Assembly (NCBI GenBank): GCA_022340805.1
Contig: JAJDNF010000030.1
Coordinates: forward strand, 1-64,000
Direction: 5' to 3'
DNA from: Chromatiaceae bacterium
GTDB taxonomy: Bacteria > Pseudomonadota > Gammaproteobacteria > Chromatiales > Chromatiaceae
Length of the DNA: 64,000 bases
Below, one piece after another: positions 50,908 to 61,460 of this stretch. The notes beneath the pieces are model-generated. The model was given only the letters and a program-made list of their open reading frames with translations. It was not told the DNA's origin and did no database searches. Position 1 is the first letter of the stretch, and each line of letters begins with the position of its first letter. Position numbers and translations under genes: made by a program.

Positions 50908-53900
50908 ATGAGTCACGGTGCATTGCCGCAGAAACACGGGCTTTACGACCCGGCCAACGAGCATGACGCATGCGGCGTCGGTTTTGTCGCGCATATCAAG
51001 GGTGAACAGCGCCACGACATAGTCCGCCAGGGCCTGACCATTCTCGAGCGTCTGCATCACCGGGGTGCGGTCGGTGCCGACCCGCGTGCCGGGGATGGTG
51101 CCGGGCTGCTCCTGCAGTTGCCCGATGCCTTCTTGCGTGCGGTAGTCGACTTCGAGCTGCCGGAGCAGGGCCAGTATGCGGTCGGTATGCTGTTCCTGCC
51201 GCGTGACGACCAGTCGCGTGCCGCTGCACAGAACACCGTTGAGGATCTGGTTACTGCCGAGGGCCAGCACGTTCTCGGCTGGCGCGATGTTCCGGTCGAC
51301 AATGGCGGTCTGGGATACAGCGTGTTGCCGACCGAGCCGGTCATCCGCCAGGTGTTCGTGCGCTGTGGTGCCCACTGCGCCGATCAGCAGGCCTTCGAGC
51401 GCAAGCTGTTCGTGATCCGCAAGCAGATCGAGAACCGTATCCGCGAGTCGGAGCTGCAGGGCAAGAACTCGTTCTATTTCACCTCGTTTTCGTCGCGCAC
51501 GATCGTCTACAAGGGTATGCTGCTTGCCGGCCAGGTCGGCGAGTTCTACAGGGACCTCAACGACGAACGCATGGTTTCGGCGCTGGCGCTGGTACACCAG
51601 CGTTTCTCGACCAATACCTTCCCGACCTGGGATCTCGCGCACCCGTTCCGCATGATCGCCCACAACGGCGAGATCAACACCTTGCGCGGCAACGTCAACT
51701 GGATGGCCGCGCGTCGTGAGTCGATGGCCTCTGACATCCTCGGTGACGACCTCGAAAAGATCTGGCCGCTGATTCCGGAGGGCCAGTCCGACTCGGCCTG
51801 TTTCGACAACGCGCTCGAGCTGCTGGTCGCCGGCGGCTACTCGCTGGCGCATGCGATGATGATGCTGATTCCCGAGGCCTGGTCCGGTAACCCGCTGATG
51901 GATCAGGACCGGCGCGCCTTCTATGAATACCACGCGGCGCTGATGGAGCCTTGGGACGGGCCTGCGGCGGTGGCCTTCACCGACGGCCGCCAGATCGGGG
52001 CGACCCTGGATCGCAACGGCCTGCGTCCGGCCCGCTATCTGGTGACCGATGACGACCTGGTCGTGATGGGTTCCGAGATGGGCGTGCTGCAGATCCCCGA
52101 AGAGAAGATCATCAAGAAATGGCGCCTGCAGCCGGGCAAGATGTTCCTGATCGACATGGAGCAGGGCCGGATCATCGATGACGAAGAGATCAAGGCCGAC
52201 CTGTCGAAGGCCAGGCCGTACCGCGAATGGCTGAAAAAGGTCCAGATAGCCCTGCATGATCTTCCGTCGGTCGTCGGCGCGATGTCACCCGACCCGGAAA
52301 CCCTGCTGGATCGCCAGCAGTCCTTCGGTTACACGCAGGAGGACGTCAAGTTCCTGTTGACGCCGATGGTCCTGACCGGCCAGGAGGCGATTGGCTCGAT
52401 GGGCGCCGACAACCCGCCGGCGGTCCTGTCGAACAAGCCGAAGCACCTATCGAACTATTTTAAACAGCTGTTCGCGCAGGTCACCAACCCGCCGATCGAT
52501 CCGATCCGCGAAGAGATCGTGATGTCGCTGGTCTCGCTGATCGGCCCGCGCCCGAACCTGCTGGGCCTGAATTCCGGCGGCGAGGACATGCGCCTCGAGG
52601 TCAGCCAGCCGGTGCTGACCAACGAGGACCTGGAGCGCATCCGCAATATCGAGGACAACAGCGACGGCGCCTTCCTGACCAAGACCCTGCGCATCACCTT
52701 CCCGGCGATCGAGGGCGAGTCTGGCATGGCGGCCGCGCTCGACGAGCTGTGCCATACGGCCGAGCAGGCGGTACGTGACGGCTTCAACATCCTGATCCTG
52801 TCGGACCGGCCGGTCGACGCGGACAATATTGCCATCCCCGCATTGCTCGCGACCTCGGCGGTACATCACCACCTGATCCGCCACGGCCTGCGCACCGAAT
52901 CCGGGCTGGTCGTCGAGACCGGCGCGGCGATCGAGGTCCATCACTTCGCGACCCTGGCCGGCTATGGCGCCGAGGCGATCAACCCGTATCTCGCATTCGA
53001 CACCATCCAGGCAATCCTGCCGACCCTGAGTGATGCACCGTCGCTCGACGAGGCGCGTTATCGCTATGTCAAGGCTGTCGGCAAGGGCCTGTTCAAGGTG
53101 ATGTCGAAGATGGGCATATCGACCTACCAGTCGTATTGCGGCGCACAGATCTTCGACGCGATTGGCCTGTCGACCGAATTCGTCAACCGCTACTTTACCG
53201 GCACCTCGACCACCATCGAGGGCATCGGTCTGGCCGAGGTCGCGGCCGAAGCGGTGCGCTGGCATCGCGACGCCTACGGCAATTCGCAGATATATCGCCG
53301 GCACCTCGATGTGGGTGGCGACTATGCCTTCCGCCTGCGTGGAGAGGGGCATGTGTGGACACCGCAGACCATCTCCAAACTGCAGCATGCGGTGCGTGGC
53401 AACAGCGCGGCGACCTTTGCCGAGTTCTCGCGCATCGTGAACGAGCAGAACGAAAACCTGCTAACGCTTCGCGGCCTGTTCGATTTCAAATTTGCCGCGC
53501 AACCCGTGCCGATCGACGAAGTGGAGCCCGCGAAACAGATCGTGAAGCGCTTTGCGACCGGAGCGATGTCGTTCGGTTCGATCTCCTACGAGGCGCACTC
53601 GACCCTGGCGAAGGCGATGAACGCGATCGGCGGCAAGTCCAACACCGGTGAGGGTGGCGAAGAGCCGGAGCGCTTCACTCCCCTGCCTGACGGCTCGAGG
53701 AATCCGGAGCGTTCGGCGATCAAGCAGGTGGCCTCGGGACGCTTCGGCGTGACCAACGAGTACCTGGTCAATGCAGACGACATACAGATCAAGATGGCGC
53801 AGGGCGCCAAGCCCGGCGAGGGTGGTCAGTTGCCCGGCCACAAGGTCAACAAACAGATTGCGCGCGTGCGCCACTCGACGCCTGGCGTCGGTCTGATCTC

Positions 53901-55536
53901 ACCGCCGCCGCACCACGACATCTACTCCATCGAGGACCTGGCGCAGCTGATCCACGATCTGAAGAACGTGAACCCGAAGGCGCGCATCTCGGTCAAGCTG
54001 GTCTCCGAGGTCGGAGTCGGCACGGTCGCCGCGGGTGTGTCCAAGGCACACGCCGATCATGTGACCATAGCGGGCTATGATGGTGGCACCGGCGCCTCGC
54101 CACTGACCTCGATCAAGCACGCCGGTTCGCCGTGGGAGATCGGGCTGGCCGAGACGCACCAGACCCTCGTGCTGAATCGCCTGCGCAGTCGCATCGCGGT
54201 GCAGGCCGACGGTGGCATGCGCACCGGGCGTGACGTCGTCGTGGCTGCGCTGCTGGGGGCCGACGAGATAGGTTTTGCAACCGCGCCGCTTATCGCCGAA
54301 GGCTGCATCATGATGCGCAAGTGCCATCTGAACACCTGCCCGGTCGGCGTCGCCACGCAGGATCCGGAGTTGCGCAAGCGTTTCACCGGCAAGCCAGAGC
54401 ACGTGATCAACTATTTCTTCTTCGTCGCAGAAGAGGTGCGTCAGCTCATGTCGAGGCTCGGCTTCCGCACCTTCGACGAGATGATCGGCCAGATGGATCG
54501 GCTCGATATGCGCAAGGCGATCAATCATTGGAAGGCCCATGGCCTGGACTACAGTCGCCTGCTGACCAAGCCGGAACCGGCCGAGGGCGACACCCTGTAC
54601 TGGTCCGAGCGGCAGGATCACGGCATTGAAAAGGCGCTCGACAATAGGCTGATCGATCTGGCCAAGCCGGCGATCGAGAAAGGCGAAAAGGTTGAGATCG
54701 ATATCCAGATCCAGAACGTCAACCGTACCTTCGGCACGCTGCTGTCAGGGCGTGTCGCCGAACGGTACGGGTTTGCCGGTTTGCCCGAAGACACGATCAA
54801 GATCAATGCTGTCGGCACGGCCGGACAGTCGTTCGGTGCCTGGCTGGCAAAAGGCGTGACGATCGAGTTGGCTGGTGAAGGCAACGACTATGTCGGCAAG
54901 GGACTGTCCGGCGGCAAGCTGGTGATCTATCCGCCGGCACATTCAAAGATTGCGCGCGCCGAGGACAACATCATCGTTGGCAATACCGTGCTCTATGGGG
55001 CGATCAAAGGTGAATGCTATTTCCGTGGTGTTGCCGGCGAGCGCTTCGCGGTGCGCAACTCCGGCGCTACCGCCGTCGTCGAGGGAGTCGGCGATCATGG
55101 CTGCGAATACATGACTGGCGGTGTTGTCGTGGTGCTGGGCCGGACCGGGCGCAACTTCGCGGCCGGCATGTCCGGCGGGATCGCCTACGTGCTCGATGAT
55201 GACGGCAGTTTCGAACAGCGCTGCAACCTGGCGATGGTCGAGCTGGAGCCGATCATGGCCGAAGACGATGCACTGGAGCTATTGGCGCACCAGGGCGGTG
55301 ACCTGGAGTCGCATGGTCGTGTCGATGTTTCGCACGATATGACCCGCTTCGATGCGATTCGCCTGCGCCAGCTGGTCGAGAGCCATCTTGCCCATACCGG
55401 TTCGGCAGTCGCCAAGCGCGTGCTGGATGATTGGGAGGCCTGGCTGCCGAAGTTCAAGAAGGTCATGCCGGTCGATTATCGCCGCGCGCTGGCCGAGATG
55501 CAGGTTGAGCGGCAGAAGGCCAAGACAGCAGCATGA
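50908..55536 (+). CDS. gltB: Glutamate synthase (NADPH) large subunit
   Basis: GltB takes the amide of glutamine and transfers it to 2-oxoglutarate. The 1542-aa protein has the class-II amidotransferase with the nucleophile Cys22 after a short propeptide (HDACGVGF), the central domain, the FMN barrel ([13 protein letters not shown]-like [13 protein letters not shown]), the 3Fe-4S cysteines in [15 protein letters not shown], and the C-terminal GXGXG beta-helix. I prefer the ATG at 50908 over a GTG at 50890 because of the ribosome site. gltD follows after 138 bases with hairpins. Confidence 0.96.
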   Translation: MSHGALPQKHGLYDPANEHDACGVGFVAHIKGEQRHDIVRQGLTILERLHHRGAVGADPRAGDGAGLLLQLPDAFLRAVVDFELPEQGQYAVGMLFLPRDDQSRAAAQNTVEDLVTAEGQHVLGWRDVPVDNGGLGYSVLPTEPVIRQVFVRCGAHCADQQAFERKLFVIRKQIENRIRESELQGKNSFYFTSFSSRTIVYKGMLLAGQVGEFYRDLNDERMVSALALVHQRFSTNTFPTWDLAHPFRMIAHNGEINTLRGNVNWMAARRESMASDILGDDLEKIWPLIPEGQSDSACFDNALELLVAGGYSLAHAMMMLIPEAWSGNPLMDQDRRAFYEYHAALMEPWDGPAAVAFTDGRQIGATLDRNGLRPARYLVTDDDLVVMGSEMGVLQIPEEKIIKKWRLQPGKMFLIDMEQGRIIDDEEIKADLSKARPYREWLKKVQIALHDLPSVVGAMSPDPETLLDRQQSFGYTQEDVKFLLTPMVLTGQEAIGSMGADNPPAVLSNKPKHLSNYFKQLFAQVTNPPIDPIREEIVMSLVSLIGPRPNLLGLNSGGEDMRLEVSQPVLTNEDLERIRNIEDNSDGAFLTKTLRITFPAIEGESGMAAALDELCHTAEQAVRDGFNILILSDRPVDADNIAIPALLATSAVHHHLIRHGLRTESGLVVETGAAIEVHHFATLAGYGAEAINPYLAFDTIQAILPTLSDAPSLDEARYRYVKAVGKGLFKVMSKMGISTYQSYCGAQIFDAIGLSTEFVNRYFTGTSTTIEGIGLAEVAAEAVRWHRDAYGNSQIYRRHLDVGGDYAFRLRGEGHVWTPQTISKLQHAVRGNSAATFAEFSRIVNEQNENLLTLRGLFDFKFAAQPVPIDEVEPAKQIVKRFATGAMSFGSISYEAHSTLAKAMNAIGGKSNTGEGGEEPERFTPLPDGSRNPERSAIKQVASGRFGVTNEYLVNADDIQIKMAQGAKPGEGGQLPGHKVNKQIARVRHSTPGVGLISPPPHHDIYSIEDLAQLIHDLKNVNPKARISVKLVSEVGVGTVAAGVSKAHADHVTIAGYDGGTGASPLTSIKHAGSPWEIGLAETHQTLVLNRLRSRIAVQADGGMRTGRDVVVAALLGADEIGFATAPLIAEGCIMMRKCHLNTCPVGVATQDPELRKRFTGKPEHVINYFFFVAEEVRQLMSRLGFRTFDEMIGQMDRLDMRKAINHWKAHGLDYSRLLTKPEPAEGDTLYWSERQDHGIEKALDNRLIDLAKPAIEKGEKVEIDIQIQNVNRTFGTLLSGRVAERYGFAGLPEDTIKINAVGTAGQSFGAWLAKGVTIELAGEGNDYVGKGLSGGKLVIYPPAHSKIARAEDNIIVGNTVLYGAIKGECYFRGVAGERFAVRNSGATAVVEGVGDHGCEYMTGGVVVVLGRTGRNFAAGMSGGIAYVLDDDGSFEQRCNLAMVELEPIMAEDDALELLAHQGGDLESHGRVDVSHDMTRFDAIRLRQLVESHLAHTGSAVAKRVLDDWEAWLPKFKKVMPVDYRRALAEMQVERQKAKTAA

Positions 55537-55551
55537 GTGCCGTTTGTGTAT

Positions 55552-55577
55552 GGTGGGTTGGCATGGCCTAACCCACC
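55552..55577. repeat. REP-like hairpin 1 between gltB and gltD
   Basis: GGTGGGTT and AACCCACC form a perfect 8-bp stem around a 10-base loop. The sequence resembles the GGTGGGTT...AACCCACC repeats dispersed in many gammaproteobacterial genomes. Confidence 0.6.
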
Positions 55578-55593
55578 GGTACAGGCCGCTAAC

Positions 55594-55620
55594 GGTGGGT
55601 CGCTAACGCTTCGACCCGCC
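55594..55620. repeat. REP-like hairpin 2 between gltB and gltD
   Basis: GGTGGGTCG and CGACCCGCC pair at 8 of 9 positions around a 9-base loop, 16 bases after hairpin 1. It shares the GGTGGGT arm with it, suggesting a tandem pair of the same repeat family. Confidence 0.55.
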
Positions 55621-55674
55621 CTGCGCCAACCTGCCTCGGTCGCGGCGGTGAAAACAAGCTTTTAGGTGATAGCA

Positions 55675-57132
55675 ATGGGTAAGCCAACAGGTTTCAAAGA
55701 GATCGCGCGCATGGACCGCAGCTACTTGCCAGCTGCGGATCGCATCACCCACTACAACGAATTTACCGTCGCGTTGTCCGACGAGGAGATGAGTCATCAA
55801 GGTGCGCGTTGCATGGATTGCGGCATCCCTTTCTGCCACGAAGGCTGCCCGGTGGATAACCTGATTCCCGACTGGAACGACCTCGTCTACCAGGGTGATT
55901 GGCGGGCGGCGATCGACGTGCTGCATTCGACCAACAACTTCCCGGAATTTACCGGGCGCATCTGCCCTGCCCCATGCGAGGCCTCGTGCACGCTGAACAT
56001 CGACGATGCCCCGGTGACGATCAAGAACATCGAGTTGTCGATCGTCGAGAAGGCCTGGGAGGAGGGCTGGATCCAGCCGCAGATCGCACCGCACAAGACC
56101 GGCAAGCGGGTGGCCGTGGTCGGCTCAGGCCCCGCCGGGATGGCGGCTGCGCAACAGCTCGCGCGCGCCGGCCACTCGATCTCGGTTTATGAAAAGCAGG
56201 ATGGTGTCGGTGGCCTGCTGCGCTATGGAATTCCGGATTTCAAGCTGACCAAGCAGGTGATCAAGCGCCGCATGGGACAGATGAAGGCCGAGGGGGTGAA
56301 GTTTCACGTCAATACGCACGTGGGTACGCCCGGCTTTCCGACCCAGCGTCTGCTCGACAACTACGACGCGGTGGTGCTCGCCGGCGGTGCGGAGCAGCCA
56401 CGCGACCTGCCGGTCCCTGGCCGTGGTCTCAAGGGTATCCATTTCGCCATGGACTTCCTGCGTGCGAACAGCAAGGTGGTACAGGGCGTACCGGGCGCGG
56501 AGGAGCACCTTATCAGTGCAGCCGGCAAGCATGTCGTGGTGATTGGCGGCGGGGATACCGGCTCCGACTGCATAGGTACCTCGAATCGCCACGGAGCGGA
56601 ATCGGTCACCCAGATCGAGATCCTCGACAAGCCGCCTGCCAAGGAGGACAAGGGCCTGACCTGGCCGGACTGGCCGAACAAGCTGCGCACCTCGTCCTCG
56701 CAGGAGGAAGGTTGCGAGCGGATGTGGAACGTCACCACCAAGGAGTTCCTCGGCGACGATGGTGGCAACCTGCGCGCCATCAGGTGCGCCCTGGTCCGCT
56801 GGGACAAGGACGCCCAGGGCCGTTGGCAGATGTCAGAGGTCGCGGGCTCCGAGTTTGAGTTACGTGCCGATCTGGTTACCCTGGCGATGGGCTTCGTGCA
56901 CCCGGTCCACGAGGGCATGCTGGCGGACCTGGGCGTAACGCTGGATGCGCGCGGCAACGTCCAGGGCACGACTGCGGGTGCAGATGCCTACAGGACTTCG
57001 ATCGACGGTGTGTTCACCGCCGGCGACATGCGTCGCGGCCAGTCTCTGGTGGTATGGGCGATCCGTGAAGGACGCCAGTGCGCGCGCGCAGTCGACGAGT
57101 ACCTGATGGGTGTGACAAGCCTGCCGCGGTGA
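55675..57132 (+). CDS. gltD: Glutamate synthase (NADPH) small subunit
   Basis: GltD oxidises NADPH and passes electrons through FAD and Fe-S clusters to GltB. The 485-aa protein has two N-terminal cysteine clusters ([14 protein letters not shown] and CPAPCEASC), the FAD site [19 protein letters not shown], the NADPH site [17 protein letters not shown], and the C-terminal [17 protein letters not shown]. The ATG at 55675 follows AGGTGAT; a GTG at 55666 would add three residues. Confidence 0.96.
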   Translation: MGKPTGFKEIARMDRSYLPAADRITHYNEFTVALSDEEMSHQGARCMDCGIPFCHEGCPVDNLIPDWNDLVYQGDWRAAIDVLHSTNNFPEFTGRICPAPCEASCTLNIDDAPVTIKNIELSIVEKAWEEGWIQPQIAPHKTGKRVAVVGSGPAGMAAAQQLARAGHSISVYEKQDGVGGLLRYGIPDFKLTKQVIKRRMGQMKAEGVKFHVNTHVGTPGFPTQRLLDNYDAVVLAGGAEQPRDLPVPGRGLKGIHFAMDFLRANSKVVQGVPGAEEHLISAAGKHVVVIGGGDTGSDCIGTSNRHGAESVTQIEILDKPPAKEDKGLTWPDWPNKLRTSSSQEEGCERMWNVTTKEFLGDDGGNLRAIRCALVRWDKDAQGRWQMSEVAGSEFELRADLVTLAMGFVHPVHEGMLADLGVTLDARGNVQGTTAGADAYRTSIDGVFTAGDMRRGQSLVVWAIREGRQCARAVDEYLMGVTSLPR

Positions 57133-57140
57133 GCCTTGCT

Positions 57141-57360
57141 TCACCGCGAAGGGCACGATGGCAATATGTCGGTTGTGCCCCAGATGAAACACATCGCGAG
57201 CCCGGCTGTGGGCGAGCGAACAGATACCAGTGGGCATCTGCTGCTGTGGTGGATTGCGATACGGTTTTGCCAGTTTGTCTGCAAAGGCTGTAGCACCTCC
57301 TGTTCCGCCGGGTAGCCAGGCCTTGATATCCTTTGCGCTCTTTGCGCCCTTCACGGTTAA
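57141..57360. repeat. Non-coding element bounded by a 17-bp imperfect inverted repeat
   Basis: TCACCGCGAAGGGC near 57141 is matched on the other strand by AACCGTGAAGGGC near 57360, at opposite ends of the gltD-hemE gap. The right end also carries the short tandem CTTTGCGCTCTTTGCGCC. Inside, GGGCAC/GTGCCC (57151-57180) and CAGAT/ATCTG make smaller stems. It looks like a small mobile-type or REP-like relic, but no copies can be compared here. Confidence 0.4.
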
Positions 57361-57365
57361 TAACA

Positions 57366-58433
57366 ATGCCTGAACTCAAGAACGACCGATTCCTGCGCGC
57401 CCTGCTCCGCCAGCCTGTCGATATGACGCCCGTGTGGATGATGCGCCAGGCCGGCCGCTACCTGCCCGAGTATCGCGCCACACGGGAAAAGGCCGGCAGC
57501 TTCATGCAGCTGTGCATGAATCCCGATCTGGCCTGTGAAGTCACCCTGCAGCCGCTCGATCGCTTTCCGCTCGACGCGGCCATCCTGTTCTCCGACATCC
57601 TGACCATCCCCGATGCGATGGGTCTCGGCCTGTATTTCAGCGAGGGTGAAGGCCCGCGTTTCGAACGACCGGTGCGCGACCGGGCCTCGATCGACGCGCT
57701 GGGTGTGCCCGACCCGGAGCAGGAGCTGCGTTACGTGACGGATGCGGTGCGCACCATCCGTCGGGAGCTGAACGGTCGAGTCCCGCTGATCGGCTTCTCC
57801 GGCAGCCCGTGGACGCTGGCCACCTACATGGTCGAGGGGGGCAGCACCAAGACCTTCGCTCGTTCCAAGGGCATGATGTTCGACGAGCCCGCGTTGATGC
57901 ACACCCTGCTCGCCAAGCTCGCGGACGCGGTCATCGCGTATCTGAATGCCCAGGTGGCTGCCGGCGCGCAGGCACTGATGATCTTCGATACCTGGGGAGG
58001 CACGCTCACCCCGCGCGACTACAAGGAATTTTCACTCGCCTATATGCAGCGCATCGTCGATGGTCTGGTCCGTGAGGCGGACGGCCGCAAGGTGCCGGTG
58101 ATCCTGTTCACCAAGGGTGGCGGCCAATGGCTCGAGTGGATGGCCGATACCGGTTGTGATGCATTGGGTCTCGACTGGACCCTGGACATCGGCGAGGCCC
58201 GGGCCCGGGTCGGTGACCGCGTGGCTCTGCAAGGCAACCTGGACCCTTGCACCCTGTATGCCTCACCCGAGGCTATCCGCCGCTCTGTTGGCGAGATCCT
58301 GGCAAGCTACGGCCGCGGCACCGGACATGTGTTCAACCTCGGCCACGGCATTCACCCGGCGATCCCGCCTGAGCATGCCGCGGCGATGATCGATGCGGTG
58401 CATGAGCTGAGTCGGCCCTACCACGCGAGCTAG
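57366..58433 (+). CDS. hemE: Uroporphyrinogen decarboxylase
   Basis: HemE removes four carboxyls from uroporphyrinogen III in heme synthesis. The 355-aa length is typical. It contains the signature [16 protein letters not shown] near residue 22, the active-site [32 protein letters not shown], and the C-terminal [15 protein letters not shown]. The ATG at 57366 gives the normal PELKND N-terminus. It is convergent with the YkgJ-like gene. Confidence 0.96.
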   Translation: MPELKNDRFLRALLRQPVDMTPVWMMRQAGRYLPEYRATREKAGSFMQLCMNPDLACEVTLQPLDRFPLDAAILFSDILTIPDAMGLGLYFSEGEGPRFERPVRDRASIDALGVPDPEQELRYVTDAVRTIRRELNGRVPLIGFSGSPWTLATYMVEGGSTKTFARSKGMMFDEPALMHTLLAKLADAVIAYLNAQVAAGAQALMIFDTWGGTLTPRDYKEFSLAYMQRIVDGLVREADGRKVPVILFTKGGGQWLEWMADTGCDALGLDWTLDIGEARARVGDRVALQGNLDPCTLYASPEAIRRSVGEILASYGRGTGHVFNLGHGIHPAIPPEHAAAMIDAVHELSRPYHAS

Positions 58434-58440
58434 TGTGCTG

Positions 58441-58467
58441 CGCGGCATTTGATCGAGCATTGCCGCG
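58441..58467. terminator. Possible hairpin at the hemE/ykgJ convergence
   Basis: CGCGGCA and TGCCGCG form a 7-bp stem with a 13-base loop just past the hemE stop. No T-tract follows, so a terminator role is only possible. Confidence 0.3.
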
Positions 58468-58573
58468 TGCCCTGGCGGTAAAGTAGGGCCATGTGATGGC
58501 GTATTGCGCCGTTTCTGCCGTCGTTCTGCGGTCCATTACGGCTTGCGCCTGACGCACCCTGCCCGCGTCCCCA

Positions 58574-59074
58574 CTACCAGAGTGGTCTGCCCGCGCGTAG
58601 CTGCTCGGTGACGAACTGCTGGAATTCCTGTGGCCCATGCGCGCTGAACAGCTGCCCGCGTTGGAATACCCCGCCCTCCTTCAGCTGCTCGGAAAACAGC
58701 AGCGGGCGTCCACTGCGTGCGGAGAAGTCCTTCAACCAGTTGAGCGCGCGTAACGGTATACGGCGTCCCACAGGTACCGCGACGTCGACCGGAAGTCCGT
58801 TCCAGGTGGTCTTGTTGAAGATCACGATGACCTTGGCGTTGTCCGGCTTCATCCAGTCCGGTAACGGACTGGCAGGCACGACCCAGCCGCAGTTGAAATT
58901 GATGCACGGCTCCTTCGGCCGATTGGCGTAGTCGTCGCAACCCTGCCCGGTGCTGTGTGGACAAGGGTGCCCCGGATAGACAGGGTGACCCTGGATGGTC
59001 ATCTGCACCCAGCCGTCACAGCACGCGGTACAGGGTTGGCAGCGGCGCCCCGCTGCGGCCTGTTGCCGGCTCAA
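58574..59074 (-). CDS. YkgJ-type cysteine-cluster (Zn/Fe-chelating) protein
   Basis: The 166-aa protein has the YkgJ pattern of clustered cysteines: CQPCTACCDGW near the start (Cys12, 15, 18, 19), then Cys38, Cys46, Cys57 and Cys62 in HPCPHSTGQGC and EPCINFNCGW. The family is thought to bind zinc or iron and its role is unknown. The start is inferred as TTG at 59074, which overlaps the coq7 stop (TTGA); the next ATG would lose the first four cysteines. It is coupled to coq7. Confidence 0.75.
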   Translation of the reverse strand: MSRQQAAAGRRCQPCTACCDGWVQMTIQGHPVYPGHPCPHSTGQGCDDYANRPKEPCINFNCGWVVPASPLPDWMKPDNAKVIVIFNKTTWNGLPVDVAVPVGRRIPLRALNWLKDFSARSGRPLLFSEQLKEGGVFQRGQLFSAHGPQEFQQFVTEQLRAGRPLW

Positions 59075-59715
59075 ATCCGGTAGACCGACGTGGTCATGAC
59101 CTTGGCCGTGACCTTCATCAAGGCGCGAACCGGACCCGGCAGGGCCACGCCACCATGATCGAGCGCCTTTTGGCCGTGTTCGATCTCGTCGGCTTTCATC
59201 TGCTCGAGGATCGCCCGGGTGCGCCGATCTTCCTGCGGGATCTGGTCGAGGTGCTCCTCGATGTGGCCTTCGACCTGTTTTTCCGTCTCCGCGACAAACC
59301 CCAGGCTCCACTTGTCGCCGATGATCCCGGCCAGGGCCCCAATCGCGAAAGACCCGGCATACCAGACCGGGTTGAGCAGGCTGAGGCGACCGCCCAGTTC
59401 CTCGACACGCTGTTCGCACCAGTCGAGGTGATCATTCTCCTCGGCGGCCGAGCGCTGCATGCTGTTACGCACCGCCGGGTCGCGCGCGGTCAGTGCCTGG
59501 CCCTGGTACAGGGCCTGGGCGCAGACCTCGCCGGTATGGTTGATGCGCATCAGTCGGGCTATATGGTCGCGTTGCGATTCGCTGAGTTCGCTTTCGGGCA
59601 GGCGCATGCTCGGGTTCGCCCGTTCGGTGACCTGCGGGCGGCCGAACAGGGTGCGCAGGGCCTGATCCATATTCATCAGCAGGCTGTCCACGCCTGAGTA
59701 GTGTCGTTGTTGCAT
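59071..59715 (-). CDS. coq7: 2-polyprenyl-3-methyl-6-methoxy-1,4-benzoquinol hydroxylase Coq7
   Basis: Coq7 is a diiron monooxygenase in aerobic ubiquinone synthesis. The 214-aa protein has the ferritin-like iron ligands: LMRINHTGEVCAQALYQGQ, SAAEENDHLDWCEQR, the second half with EKQVEGHIEEHL, and MKADEIEHGQKALD. The ATG at 59715 gives a normal start; the longer upstream frame is not homologous. Its stop overlaps the YkgJ-like gene. Confidence 0.94.
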   Translation of the reverse strand: MQQRHYSGVDSLLMNMDQALRTLFGRPQVTERANPSMRLPESELSESQRDHIARLMRINHTGEVCAQALYQGQALTARDPAVRNSMQRSAAEENDHLDWCEQRVEELGGRLSLLNPVWYAGSFAIGALAGIIGDKWSLGFVAETEKQVEGHIEEHLDQIPQEDRRTRAILEQMKADEIEHGQKALDHGGVALPGPVRALMKVTAKVMTTSVYRI

Positions 59716-59791
59716 GGGTCTTTTCCAGCCGGTTTCGGCGTCGGGTGTGCTGCTTATGTTAGCAATTTCAGGCGCCAACCGTGCGCCCCCG

Positions 59792-60976
59792 TCAGCGCCG
59801 TAGCTGGCGTGCCAGCAGCTCCACCGGATGCAGTACCTCGACCCCTCCGCCCGCCTCGGCCAGGCCGGCTGCAAGGTGCATCGCGCAACCGACGTTGCTG
59901 GTCAGCATGAGCGTCAGGCCGCCGGATTCAAGCTGCTGAAGCAAGGGATCGCGCAGACGCGCGGCCTGAACGGGCTTGCGTAGCATGTGGTCGCCGGCGG
60001 CGCCGCAACATTGTCCCGGCGTACCGACGGTTTCAACGCGCAGTTCCGGGATCAGGCCCAGAAGCTCGCGTGCCCAGGCTGCACCACGGTAGACGTTTTC
60101 GACGCTGCACGGGGTGTGCAGTGCGACGCTGATGGGCAGTGCTTCGAACCGCTCGCGGGTCAAGCCACCCTGTTCGAGCAAAAAGCGGCTGACGTCGAGA
60201 TGCGGTGCCCGCAGTGCCGGTCGATAGCTGTCGATGTGGATGCCGCAGCCGCTGGCAACGCTTATCACTGCGTCGAGACCGTCGTCGAAGGCCTGGTGAG
60301 TGTGCTCGGCAAGCCTCGCCGCGGTCTCCGGGTCGCCGGAATGCTGCGCCAGCGCGCCGCAGCACGAGGTGGTCCTGGGGATCGAGACCTCGTACCCGGC
60401 ATGCTGCAGCAATTCGAGCGCCGCGTTCAGCGTCCCGGCCTGCTGGGCTGCGCCGGCGCAGCCGACGAACAGTCCGACCCGACCGCGGGTCTGTGGGGCC
60501 CGTGACGGGTAGGTGCCCGGGGCCGGTGGCGCACCGTGCGGCGGCAACGCGCGCGCCAGCGCGTGCAGCCGATGCAGCGGCGGGAAGGGCCGCGACAACG
60601 CCGGCGGGATCGCGCGGGCAAGACCCGTCGCCGCGTTCAGCAGCGCCGGACGCTGGATCCACGTGGTCAGTCGGGTGCCGGGCCGACGCGGCACAAGGCT
60701 GCGTGCCCCGTCGATCAGGAAGCCATAGCGGACCTGCGAGGGGCAGACCCGCTCGCACCGTCGACAGCTCAGGCAGTTGTCCAGATGACGCAGCAGCGGT
60801 CCGTCCGCGTCGAGGCGACCGCTGACCAGGCCATCGATCAGGGCGAGCCGGCCGCGCGGAGACTCGTTCTCATCGCTGGCCAGGCGATAGGTTGGGCATT
60901 CTGGCAGGCACAAACCGCATTTCACGCAACGGTCGACCTCGACCCTGATGGCTTTTTCGGCGTACGCGTTTCGCAT
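59792..60976 (-). CDS. GlcF-like (Fe-S)-binding oxidoreductase subunit
   Basis: The 394-aa protein resembles GlcF of glycolate oxidase. Two 4Fe-4S motifs lie at Cys17-20-23-27 (CVKCGLCLPEC) and Cys68-71-74-78 (CLSCRRCERVC), and two CCG domains follow (TSCCGALAQHSGD and GQCCGAAGDH) with an Arg/Pro-rich linker between. Partners glcD and glcE are not next to it, so an unlinked partner or a different dehydrogenase is implied. It is divergent from the ferredoxin gene with only 46 bases between starts. Confidence 0.85.
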   Translation of the reverse strand: MRNAYAEKAIRVEVDRCVKCGLCLPECPTYRLASDENESPRGRLALIDGLVSGRLDADGPLLRHLDNCLSCRRCERVCPSQVRYGFLIDGARSLVPRRPGTRLTTWIQRPALLNAATGLARAIPPALSRPFPPLHRLHALARALPPHGAPPAPGTYPSRAPQTRGRVGLFVGCAGAAQQAGTLNAALELLQHAGYEVSIPRTTSCCGALAQHSGDPETAARLAEHTHQAFDDGLDAVISVASGCGIHIDSYRPALRAPHLDVSRFLLEQGGLTRERFEALPISVALHTPCSVENVYRGAAWARELLGLIPELRVETVGTPGQCCGAAGDHMLRKPVQAARLRDPLLQQLESGGLTLMLTSNVGCAMHLAAGLAEAGGGVEVLHPVELLARQLRR

Positions 60977-61022
60977 GCCTTATATAATGCGGCGTAAGCC
61001 ATGGCGTTGTCTGGAAACCAAT

Positions 61023-61340
61023 ATGAGTTATTTTGCGCACCACGTGTTCTTTTGCACCAATCAGCGTGAGGACGGCAGCCAGTGCTGCAATCAATGCGGG
61101 GCCCAGGCGGCGCGTGACTACGTCAAACAGCGCTGCAAGGAACTCGGCATCTCGGGGGCGGGCAAGGTGCGGATCAACAACGCCGGCTGCCTCGACCGCT
61201 GCGAACTCGGGCCGGTGGTGGTGGTCTACCCGGAGGCCGTCTGGTACACCTATGTGGACCGGCAGGATCTCGACGAGATCATCGACTCGCATCTGGTCGG
61301 GGGCAAAGTGGTCGAGCGACTGAGGTTGGATCAACCCTGA
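61023..61340 (+). CDS. Thioredoxin-like [2Fe-2S] ferredoxin
   Basis: The 105-aa protein matches the (2Fe-2S) ferredoxins of the thioredoxin-like class: HVFFCTNQREDGSQCC then NNAGCLDRCELGPVVVVYPE. Cluster ligands should be Cys11, Cys22, Cys56 and Cys60; two further cysteines (21, 25) are nearby. The ATG at 61023 is chosen because it starts the family-typical MSYFAHHVFF. It is divergent from the GlcF-like gene. Confidence 0.88.
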   Translation: MSYFAHHVFFCTNQREDGSQCCNQCGAQAARDYVKQRCKELGISGAGKVRINNAGCLDRCELGPVVVVYPEAVWYTYVDRQDLDEIIDSHLVGGKVVERLRLDQP

Positions 61341-61371
61341 CCCGGGTCGGAGCGAATTTCGGATCTGGGGG

Positions 61372-61400
61372 TTGACCTGGAGGAAAAAATATAAGAATAT
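61372..61400 (+). promoter_or_regulatory. Predicted promoter ahead of the leader-like element
   Basis: TTGACC (61372-61377) and GAATAT (61395-61400) are 17 bases apart. A start of transcription near 61407 would fall on or next to the ATG of the small leader frame. A second -10-like TATACT follows at 61398-61403 with a longer spacer. Confidence 0.4.
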
Positions 61401-61409
61401 ACTCACATG

Positions 61410-61427
61410 CTGATTCATATGAATCAG
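61410..61427. repeat. 18-bp perfect palindrome
   Basis: CTGATTCATATGAATCAG is its own reverse complement. It lies right after the predicted promoter and covers the second ATG of the leader-like frame. It could be an operator or a 5' RNA stem. Confidence 0.55.
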
Positions 61428-61460
61428 TTCTCCTCCATCCTCCTTTGGTGGTTATTGTTG

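Noticed and set aside
50578-52257. Minus-strand frame opposite the start of gltB
   Set aside because: Shadow of a conserved glutamate synthase; no ribosome site or homology.
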